Assembly (NCBI GenBank): GCA_902461085.1
Contig: CABPWH010000051.1
Coordinates: 1-14,965, forward strand
Source: an uncultured Collinsella sp.
GTDB taxonomy: Bacteria; Actinomycetota; Coriobacteriia; Coriobacteriales; Coriobacteriaceae
Reading direction: 5' to 3'
DNA: 14,965 bases
The position numbers and the translations under genes are program-made. Positions 1 to 4,799 of the stretch are shown here, in pieces (the stretch's first letter is position 1; every line of letters starts with the position of its first letter). The notes beneath the pieces were generated by a model, which did no database searches, was not told the origin of the DNA, and worked only from the letters and a program-made list of their open reading frames with translations.

Positions 1-11
1 CTGACCGCCGC

Positions 12-55
12 CAAAAAGAAAACGGGGACCCCGCCGAGGAATCGGCAGGCCCCGC
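12..55 (-). terminator. Rho-independent terminator of the rplM-rpsI operon
   Basis: Read on the minus strand, a GC-rich hairpin (arms about 42-54 and 23-37, tetraloop TTCC) is followed at once by a T-rich run TTTTCTTTTT (13-22). The inner arm pair GCCGA/TCGGC and the outer pair CGGGG/CCCCG are perfect, with small bulges between. It lies 33 bases after the rpsI stop codon, so it most likely ends the rplM-rpsI transcript. Confidence 0.9.
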
Positions 56-87
56 TTGTACATTGTATCTCGAAAGGAGATAAAACC

Positions 88-483
<396 letters not shown>

Positions 484-485
484 CT

Positions 486-929
486 TTAAGCCTCCAGCTC
501 AATCTTCGTGGGGTTCTGGGCAGCATGCGGATGCTCGGTGCCAGCGTAGACCTTAAGCTTGGTCATCTGGGCACGGCCGAGGGTGGTCTTGGGCAGCATA
601 CCGCGAACGGCGCGCTCGATGACCTTCTCCGGGTGCTTCTCCATAGCCTGGCGGAAGCTCTCAGCCTTGAGGCCGCCGTTGTAGCCGCTGTGGCGATAAT
701 AGGTCTTCGTGTCGGCCTTGTTACCGGTAAGCTGGACCTTATCGGCGTTGATGACGACAACGAAGTCGCCGCAGTCGCTGTTGGGCGTGAACTGGGGCTT
801 GTTCTTACCGCGCAGGATCATTGCGATCTGGGTGGCAAGACGGCCCAGGACAGCACCATCGGCGTCGACGAGAACCCAGTTGCGCTGGACCTCGCCCTGC
901 TTGGCGTAGTGAGTCGATTTCGAAATCAC
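486..929 (-). CDS. rplM: 50S ribosomal protein L13 (uL13)
   Basis: This is the large-subunit ribosomal protein L13, an early assembly protein of the 50S subunit. The 147-residue length is typical. Family landmarks are RNWVLVDADGAVLGRLATQIA near the N-terminus, the LRGKNKPQFTPNSDCGDFVVVINADKV stretch, TYYRHSGYNGGLK in the middle, and RAVRGMLPKTTLGRAQMTKLKVYAG towards the C-terminus. The start is GTG, giving MISKSTHYAK, and it sits five bases after a strong GGAGGAG ribosome-binding site. It is the first gene of the rplM-rpsI pair, which is the usual order across bacteria. It has its own promoter (996-1023) and a leader that can fold into a hairpin (958-989), which may allow autoregulation. That last point is inference. 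Confidence 0.98.
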   Translation of the reverse strand: MISKSTHYAKQGEVQRNWVLVDADGAVLGRLATQIAMILRGKNKPQFTPNSDCGDFVVVINADKVQLTGNKADTKTYYRHSGYNGGLKAESFRQAMEKHPEKVIERAVRGMLPKTTLGRAQMTKLKVYAGTEHPHAAQNPTKIELEA

Positions 930-957
930 TTAGACTCCTCCATGTACAGTACGTGTT

Positions 958-989
958 GTTACAGAGATTCACGGGGCTCTGCAAGTAAC
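958..989 (-). promoter_or_regulatory. Hairpin in the rplM mRNA leader, possible autoregulatory element
   Basis: In the leader RNA (minus strand), GTTA and TAAC form an outer stem. CAGAG and CTCTG form an inner stem with a 4-nt bulge on one side and a loop of about 10 nt. It lies between the predicted transcription start and the rplM ribosome-binding site. L13 leaders that regulate their own operon are known in other Gram-positive bacteria, but I cannot confirm a match to that family from the sequence alone. Confidence 0.45.
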
Positions 990-995
990 CCGTCC

Positions 996-1023
996 ATATT
1001 ACCCCGCTCGCCGTACGAGTCAA
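996..1023 (-). promoter_or_regulatory. Promoter of the rplM-rpsI operon
   Basis: On the minus strand TTGACT (1018-1023) is separated by 16 bases from TAATAT (996-1001), close to the sigma-70-type consensus. Transcription would start near 988-990, giving a leader of about 60 nt before the GTG start of rplM. The promoter lies between the patatin gene and rplM, so the ribosomal operon need not depend on read-through from upstream. Confidence 0.7.
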
Positions 1024-1123
1024 CAGGTATTTTGGCTCCGACCAGAGTTTCTGCACATGTCGTCCACGAGCCGTGATTTTTCCAGCTCTTTAGCTGTTGT
1101 CATTTTTTGAGGGTTCGCCGTCG

Positions 1124-2002
1124 TTAGCGCTCAACGAACTCTTGGATTTCCGCGAGCAGGCGCTTTGCCTCCTGACGGCCCTGGATATACAGGTCGAGGA
1201 GCTTTGCCGAATCGTGCTCAACGTGGCCGACCTCGACCGGCTTTTGCGGAGCGACGACCAACGCACGGCCCTCGCGCTCATACTTCCACAGGTGCATGCG
1301 CTGAATGTTGTAGCGGTCGTGGCGCGTCTCGATTCCCTCGAGCAGATAGGGGTAGTCGGCATAGCGGGCGCGCGCGGCAGGCATAAACTCGTAAGGCTTT
1401 TTCTCGTACGAGCGGTCCTGCGTGACGATGACGACCGCACGGTCGAAGCCCGCCTCCTCCAGCACGTGCTCGATGGGGATCGAATCGGCTACGCCACCGT
1501 CGACGTATTTGTGCCCGTCAATCTCGACCGGCGGCGTCACCAGCGGCAGCGACGTCGAGGCGCGTACGGCGTCGAGATCGAGCACGGCGCTTTTGACCGG
1601 GAGGTACGTGGCGGTTCCAAAAAGCATGTCCGTCGCGACGGCGTACATCTCGATGGGGCTCGCGTCGAACGTCTCATTGTCAAAGGGATCCAAGCGGTCC
1701 TGGACATCGTTGAAGATAAAGTCGTAACCCACAATGGAGCCCGTGGACGCAAACGATGCGGCGCCCATGAAGTGGCTGTCGTTGCAGAAAGCCAGGTTGA
1801 TGCGGTTGGCACGGCCGATCTGGTGCGACTTATAGTTCACGCCGTTGAGGGCGCCGGCCGATACACCGTAGACAGCCGGGATTTCGACACCGGCCTCCAT
1901 AAGAACGTCGAGCACGCCCGCGGTAAACTGCCCGCGAAAACTACCGCCCTCCAAAACGAGCGCGACCTTGCCGGCGTTCTTTGCCTTATCTTCTGCAGTC
2001 AT
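1124..2002 (-). CDS. Patatin-like phospholipase, YjjU-like
   Basis: This is a predicted serine lipid acyl hydrolase of the patatin family, probably cytoplasmic because no signal peptide is visible. In the 292 residues, the glycine-rich oxyanion segment EGGSFRGQ lies at 18-25. The nucleophile elbow GVSAG is at 46-50 (Ser48), and the catalytic aspartate is in DGG at 168-170 (Asp168). So the Ser-Asp dyad is intact. The overall layout resembles E. coli YjjU and related bacterial proteins rather than the secreted ExoU/plant types. The ATG start at 2002 has a GGAGG site seven bases upstream. No clear promoter is visible just upstream, where a tandem repeat array begins. No canonical terminator follows the stop, and the rplM promoter lies about 100 bases beyond. 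The substrate is unknown. Confidence 0.88.
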   Translation of the reverse strand: MTAEDKAKNAGKVALVLEGGSFRGQFTAGVLDVLMEAGVEIPAVYGVSAGALNGVNYKSHQIGRANRINLAFCNDSHFMGAASFASTGSIVGYDFIFNDVQDRLDPFDNETFDASPIEMYAVATDMLFGTATYLPVKSAVLDLDAVRASTSLPLVTPPVEIDGHKYVDGGVADSIPIEHVLEEAGFDRAVVIVTQDRSYEKKPYEFMPAARARYADYPYLLEGIETRHDRYNIQRMHLWKYEREGRALVVAPQKPVEVGHVEHDSAKLLDLYIQGRQEAKRLLAEIQEFVER

Positions 2003-2096
2003 ATTGACCTCCTGCGATTGCGTTTTGGCCTTCTTCTACCCAGTTTTGGGATGGAGAGCGCATGGGTTTTGAGGCGGCAGGTGAAGCGGAAAGTGT

Positions 2097-2365
2097 GTCC
2101 CAGTTTGAGGCGGGATTCTGGGATGCGCTTTCCGCTTGGACCGCCGCTGGGAAAGCGCGTCCCATCCTGAGCGCGTATTCCGGGATGAACTTTCCGCTAG
2201 CCATTCATTTGGAAATTGCATCCCATTCCGAATGAGGATTCCGGGATGCGGTTTCCGCTTGAGGCGTCATCCGGAAACTACGTCCCAGTCTGAGCGCGGA
2301 TTCCGGGATGGACTTTCCGCCTGGGCCGCCATTGGGAAAGCGTGTCCCGGTCTGCGTTGCCAAGG
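2097..2365. repeat. Tandem array, 62-bp period, four full units and a partial fifth
   Basis: The motif GTCCCA or a close variant recurs at 2097, 2159, 2220, 2282 and 2344, giving periods of 62, 61, 62 and 62. Each unit also carries ATTCCGGGATG (ATTCTGGGATG in the first) about 19 bases in, then TTTCCGC, then GGAAA near its end. Within a unit TCCCA can pair with TGGGA and CTTTCC with GGAAAG, so each unit could fold into two short hairpins in RNA or single-stranded DNA. Unit-to-unit identity is moderate, which suggests an old array. A further degenerate unit may lie at about 2035-2096. Confidence 0.8.
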
Positions 2366-2411
2366 CGTTTTCTTTACGCCCGCGCCCTGCTCAGAGTTCG
2401 ATTCTCCGCGG
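2365..2411 (+). repeat. First copy of a 47-bp direct duplication containing a tmRNA 3'-end copy
   Basis: This matches 2598-2644 at 45 of 47 positions; only the dinucleotide at 2391-2392 differs. Its last part (2394-2410) is the 17-mer GAGTTCGATTCTCCGCG, identical to the T-arm and acceptor sequence of the tmRNA but on the opposite strand to the ssrA gene. It looks like a displaced fragment of a tRNA-type 3' end. Confidence 0.8.
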
Positions 2412-2500
2412 GTGGAGGGATCCGTTAATGCGGCGCATGGCCGGCTGAGATTCGATAAACATCGCATCCGTTTTGAGTCGGAAGTTTGCGCGGAGAATCC

Positions 2501-2523
2501 GCGTATTTGCTTCGCAAATACGC
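2501..2523. other. Perfect 10-bp hairpin
   Basis: GCGTATTTGC and GCAAATACGC form a perfect inverted repeat with a TTC loop. Neither strand has a T-run after it, so it is not a normal terminator. Just before it (2488-2499) is a 12-mer shared with the tmRNA 3' end in the same orientation as ssrA. Confidence 0.7.
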
Positions 2524-2597
2524 ACCCGCTTTCGCCCCCCGCCGGCGCTTAGGACGCCGCCTGCCGGCGCCCTCGCCCGCGGGCTAAAAACGCTTAC

Positions 2598-2644
2598 GCG
2601 TTTTCTTTACGCCCGCGCCCTGCATAGAGTTCGATTCTCCGCGG
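2598..2644 (+). repeat. Second copy of the 47-bp direct duplication
   Basis: This copy lies 233 bases downstream of the first. The 17-mer at 2627-2643 is the exact reverse complement of 2710-2726 inside ssrA, so copy and gene form an inverted pair around the ssrA terminator. Its left edge overlaps a small hairpin (2587-2604: AAAACGC, loop TTAC, GCGTTTT). Confidence 0.8.
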
Positions 2645-2653
2645 TACGGACTA

Positions 2654-2691
2654 GAAATAAAAAGGCAGGTAGATATGAGTATCTACCTGCC
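2654..2691 (-). terminator. Rho-independent terminator of ssrA
   Basis: On the minus strand a perfect 12-bp stem (GGCAGGTAGATA with TATCTACCTGCC, loop CTCA) is followed by TTTTTATTTC. It begins nine bases after the encoded CCA end of the tmRNA. This is a textbook intrinsic terminator. Confidence 0.95.
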
Positions 2692-2700
2692 TGTTACTTA

Positions 2701-3064
2701 TGGTGGAGGCGCGGAGAATCGAACTCCGGTCCACGAAAGCCCCCTGATTGGCATCTCCAAGCTCAGTCGCTGGTTTAGTCTCGGACGCTTTGCGCGCAGC
2801 GACACGCTCGCGGCGTCCTAACCGGTTCGGTCTTAGCCTGCGCCATACCGATTACGTGCGCGGGAGCATTCCCCTAACATGACGTCGCGCCGGTGTCGGG
2901 GAAATCACCGGGTTGACGCGCCGCTATAAACTAAGCAGCGAGAGCCATAGGCTCAAAAGAAGAGTTGTTGTCAATTCAATTTGACGGTACCCCTGTTTAA
3001 CGAGGCGAGGAGACCTCGGCTTGCTTCCTCTCTCAGAGCTATCGTGTCGAAACCAGTCGCCCCC
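2701..3064 (-). ncRNA. ssrA: Transfer-messenger RNA (tmRNA)
   Basis: tmRNA rescues ribosomes stalled on broken mRNAs by acting first as an alanine tRNA and then as a template for a degradation tag. The 5' end GGGGGCG pairs with CGCCTCC before an encoded terminal CCA. GGTTTCGAC follows near the 5' end as in other tmRNAs, and the 3' part has a T-arm with loop TTCGATT closed by CGGAG/CTCCG. The tag frame is at 2931-2972 (minus): DNNSSFEPMALAA then TAG, with the ALAA ending recognised by ClpXP-type proteases. The codons before GAC are ATT and an in-frame TGA, so the resume codon is GAC or ATT instead of the usual alanine codon. The total of about 364 nt is normal for a one-piece tmRNA. A strong terminator follows. 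Confidence 0.97.
2931..2972 (-). other. tmRNA tag-peptide reading frame
   Basis: This frame inside ssrA encodes DNNSSFEPMALAA followed by TAG. The hydrophobic ALAA end is the classic protease-recognition tail. The first codon (GAC) is inferred because the next codon upstream but one is TGA; ATT could be the first codon instead. Confidence 0.85.
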
Positions 3065-3132
3065 GAATGTCGGGAAAGTCTGGATGGCATTGGACACGAG
3101 CGCCCAACACCCGTCGACTTTTCAAGGAACAT

Positions 3133-3170
3133 GCGGGGTGAGCCCCGCTTGTGGAGTGTTATCTTACCAC
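3133..3170 (-). promoter_or_regulatory. Possible ssrA promoter (extended -10) and leader hairpin
   Basis: On the minus strand TG-G-TAAGAT (3161-3169) resembles an extended -10 element; no good -35 is seen. Transcription would begin about 90 bases before the mature tmRNA 5' end. Between them GCGGGG and CCCCGC (3133-3148) form a perfect 6-bp hairpin with a 4-nt loop. A leader of this kind would be removed by RNase P, as for other tmRNAs. No better promoter was found closer to 3064. Confidence 0.3.
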
Positions 3171-3238
3171 GTTCTAAAGGCAGACAGCTGTTCTATGCAC
3201 GAGCTGTGAAGACCCCAATGTGCGCCGCACTTCGCACT

Positions 3239-3267
3239 TTTGCTACCGATCGCGTCACGTATATTTT
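3239..3267 (+). promoter_or_regulatory. Candidate promoter for the 144-residue hypothetical gene
   Basis: TTTGCT (3239-3244), or TTGCTA one base later, is followed after 16-17 bases by TATTTT (3262-3267). The match to consensus is moderate. It lies about 35 bases before the ATG, in the only AT-rich stretch of this gap. Confidence 0.35.
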
Positions 3268-3301
3268 CGCCAAGCAAAATTGACCCGTCGAAAGGACCGT
3301 T

Positions 3302-3736
3302 ATGGATACCAAGCAGCAACTCGTCAATGCCCTCGCAGGCCTGGGCTCAACCATTACCGAAGCTATGGATGTCATCGAAGGCTTTGTCCCCTGCGGACAT
3401 CCCGCCCTCACAGTGTCGAATGCCCTCGTCGCGCTGGGCTCCGATGACGACAGCGTCCTCGCCCAGCAGCTTGAGACCGTCGAGGGCTTTATCGACCACG
3501 TGAGCGAGAACCGCGGCGTGGCCGCCTACCACGGTATCGAGGTCGAGCTCGCGGGGCCCAAGGCCAATCTATTCGCAGCAATCCGCGAGGTAGGCGCCCT
3601 TATGCAGACCGCAGGCGTCAAGAACACCCAGGTCAACGAGTGGGTCTACCGCAGTCTGGCAGCACTAAACGATTCCGACGAAAAGGCAGCCGAACAGCTC
3701 GCAGAAAGCCCCGCCATCATGGCCGAGCTTTTGTAA
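3302..3736 (+). CDS. Hypothetical acidic protein with an internal repeat
   Basis: I do not recognise a family for this 144-residue protein. The ATG start has an AAAGGA ribosome-binding site five bases upstream. There is no signal peptide or membrane segment, and the protein looks helical and acidic. Two similar segments follow each other: NALAGLGS at 9-16 with VIEGF at 24-28, and NALVALGS at 40-47 with TVEGF at 59-63. This suggests a duplicated helical hairpin. A single cysteine sits in PCGHP (30-34) between the two repeats. The gene stands alone on the plus strand, divergent from ssrA and convergent with the toxin-antitoxin pair. The strong start and typical codon use support it being real; the function cannot be stated. 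Confidence 0.75.
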   Translation: MDTKQQLVNALAGLGSTITEAMDVIEGFVPCGHPALTVSNALVALGSDDDSVLAQQLETVEGFIDHVSENRGVAAYHGIEVELAGPKANLFAAIREVGALMQTAGVKNTQVNEWVYRSLAALNDSDEKAAEQLAESPAIMAELL

Positions 3737-3745
3737 ATAGCAGAC

Positions 3746-3782
3746 GCGGGTCCCTTGGCGCATCGTCGTCCAAGAGGCCCGC
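3746..3782. terminator. Hairpin between convergent genes, possible bidirectional terminator
   Basis: CGGGTCCCTTGG can pair with CCAAGAGGCCCG with one mismatch and one G-U, around an 11-nt loop. It sits between the stop of the hypothetical gene and the stop of the PIN toxin gene. Neither side has a proper T-run, so termination here is uncertain. Confidence 0.4.
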
Positions 3783-3794
3783 AAACAGTTCGCG

Positions 3795-4310
3795 TCAACC
3801 GATAGCCGCGTCGCCGCGTTCGGCCAAAGCAAGAATCGGCATCATTTGGCGCGGGGTCTTTGCTGCAAGATCGGCATGTTCGAGCAGCTTGCGATCGTTA
3901 GTCACCAAGTAATCGACCTGTGCGCGCTTGCACGCAGCGAGCACCAAGTTGTCCTCGTAATCGCGATGGAGCGCTAAGTATTTGTCGGCAAGCCAAAGGT
4001 CCGACGCATCTGCACCCACGGCCGTGGCGTTTTCGGTCATGTTCCGCACAAACGCCAACGCCGCATCGCCAATCGCGCGGGCAGAAGCCTCGTCGAGCGC
4101 TCCCCCGCTGGCAAGAACGCTTCGCTTCAGCTCGTGTTGGACAACGTACAGCACGTCCTTAGCGATATGCACCGGGAAGAACAGTAACGCCCCCGTCTCC
4201 GTCGCCCGCCCAATAAACGCACGCGCGGCAAGCGACTCGGCATGGTCGACGCAAAACGAATCAACCCATACGTTGGCATCCACCATGATCTTGAGAGGCG
4301 CCCCACTCAC
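3795..4310 (-). CDS. PIN-domain ribonuclease toxin of a type II toxin-antitoxin pair
   Basis: PIN-domain toxins (VapC type and relatives) are metal-dependent ribonucleases that cut specific RNAs and halt growth until bound by their antitoxin. With a GTG start at 4310 the protein is 171 residues. The opening strand LKIMVDANVW carries the first acidic residue (Asp11). Other likely metal ligands are Asp52 (HIAKD), Asp120 (YEDN) and Asp139 (TNDRKLL), in the usual PIN order. The GTG overlaps the antitoxin TGA by four bases (GTGA), which implies translational coupling. An ATG at 4286 would cut into the first strand, so GTG is preferred; AAGGGG lies about eight bases upstream of it. The pair is typical of accessory stability modules. 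The exact RNA target is unknown. Confidence 0.82.
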   Translation of the reverse strand: MSGAPLKIMVDANVWVDSFCVDHAESLAARAFIGRATETGALLFFPVHIAKDVLYVVQHELKRSVLASGGALDEASARAIGDAALAFVRNMTENATAVGADASDLWLADKYLALHRDYEDNLVLAACKRAQVDYLVTNDRKLLEHADLAAKTPRQMMPILALAERGDAAIG

Positions 4311-4660
4311 TGGATCATCCCCTTTTGGCGATAATGCTCGTCCATGGCTTCGGAATAGATTGCGTCCCAATCGCGATCGTCGGACACGGACGACGTAGCG
4401 ATGCCCAGGTCCGCGTAAAGCTGATCCGCCGCTGCCCACGACGCGGCGAACGGAGTATCGGGCGCGACGGTCTGCTGCCGGTCGTCGACGGCCGCAAGCA
4501 CTTCCTCGCACTGCCCGCCACCCTGCGCAACCTTGGCCACGACTTTTTTAATAAGGTCGGGCAGCGTTCCACCCGAAAGCCGCAACGCTTCCTCGGCGCG
4601 CTCTTTAACCGAGCGATCTACGCGAACATTCACCTGCGCCATGCTGCCAACGGTAGCCAT
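4307..4660 (-). CDS. RelB/DinJ-like ribbon-helix-helix antitoxin
   Basis: The N-terminal part, AQVNVRVDRSVKERAEEAL followed by LPDLIKKVVAKVA (about residues 8-45), matches the ribbon-helix-helix pattern of RelB/DinJ antitoxins, which bind DNA as dimers and repress their own promoter. The remaining 70 residues are the likely toxin-binding part, rich in Asp, Glu and Ala. The total of 117 residues is somewhat longer than most DinJ proteins. The ATG at 4660 is chosen because GGTGAGG lies about five bases upstream; an ATG six codons later lacks such a site. The toxin start overlaps the stop. RelB/DinJ antitoxins are more often paired with RelE/YafQ toxins, so the PIN partner is notable. Confidence 0.78.
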   Translation of the reverse strand: MATVGSMAQVNVRVDRSVKERAEEALRLSGGTLPDLIKKVVAKVAQGGGQCEEVLAAVDDRQQTVAPDTPFAASWAAADQLYADLGIATSSVSDDRDWDAIYSEAMDEHYRQKGMIQ

Positions 4661-4681
4661 CTCAACCTCACCTTCAGCATT

Positions 4682-4698
4682 TGCTAGCGGTGCTAGCA
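4682..4698 (-). promoter_or_regulatory. Palindromic operator candidate of the toxin-antitoxin operon
   Basis: TGCTAGC, three bases, GCTAGCA is a perfect 7+7 inverted repeat. It lies just downstream of the -10 element and covers the likely transcription start, where a bound antitoxin dimer pair would block transcription. Autorepression by the ribbon-helix-helix antitoxin is inferred from known RelB-type systems. Confidence 0.65.
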
Positions 4699-4700
4699 CA

Positions 4701-4729
4701 AGCATATATCCGAGCTAACATCTCGTCAA
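4701..4729 (-). promoter_or_regulatory. Promoter of the toxin-antitoxin operon
   Basis: On the minus strand TTGACG (4724-4729), 17 bases, TATGCT (4701-4706): a good sigma-70-type promoter. It begins right after the T-run of the preceding terminator, so the module is transcriptionally insulated from the metal ATPase upstream. Confidence 0.75.
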
Positions 4730-4730
4730 A

Positions 4731-4780
4731 CAAAAGAAGGCCTGCACCCTGGCGGCTGCGGTGCCGCCCGAATGCAGGCC
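4731..4780 (-). terminator. Rho-independent terminator of the metal ATPase operon
   Basis: The outer stem GGCCTGCA/TGCAGGCC (4773-4780 and 4739-4746) and the inner stem GGCGGC/GCCGCC (4763-4768 and 4751-4756) form one long hairpin. On the minus strand it is followed by TTCTTTTGTTT. It starts about 20 bases after the ATPase stop codon. Confidence 0.9.
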
Positions 4781-4799
4781 ATATACTCAATCGAAAACG

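Larger units (their letters stand above)
2003..2700. other. Repeat-rich intergenic region between patatin gene and ssrA
   Basis: No convincing gene lies in these 700 bases. Short open frames exist but lack good ribosome-binding sites and run across repeats. From left to right it holds a degenerate repeat unit (about 2035-2096) and a 62-bp-period tandem array (2097-2365). Next come the first copy of a 47-bp duplication (2365-2411), a perfect 10-bp hairpin (2501-2523) and a GC-rich block with GCCGGCGC twice (about 2540-2585). A small hairpin (2587-2604), the second copy of the duplication (2598-2644) and the ssrA terminator (2654-2691) follow. Confidence 0.8.

Noticed and set aside
1081..1110. 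CAGCT/AGCTG hairpin after the patatin gene as terminator
   Set aside because: The stem is only 5 bp and the T-rich side does not follow it closely on the patatin strand.
1097..2170. 357-residue plus-strand open frame opposite the patatin gene
   Set aside because: It mirrors a well-supported patatin gene, lacks a ribosome-binding site and any family features, and is a by-product of high GC.
2097..2365. Tandem array considered as a CRISPR
   Set aside because: Units abut with a 62-bp period and vary throughout. There are no identical short repeats separated by unique spacers and no cas genes.
2394..2410. TTCGATTC with flanks considered as a tRNA gene
   Set aside because: Only the T-arm-like part is present; no acceptor, D-arm or anticodon arm can be formed upstream at this copy or at 2627-2643.
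2136..2552. 138-residue plus-strand open frame across the repeat array
   Set aside because: The frame consists of translated repeats and shows no start signal; composition is not protein-like.
3795..4660. Toxin-antitoxin, hypothetical protein and metal pump considered as one defence island
   Set aside because: Each unit has its own promoter or terminator and ordinary family assignments; nothing links them functionally.
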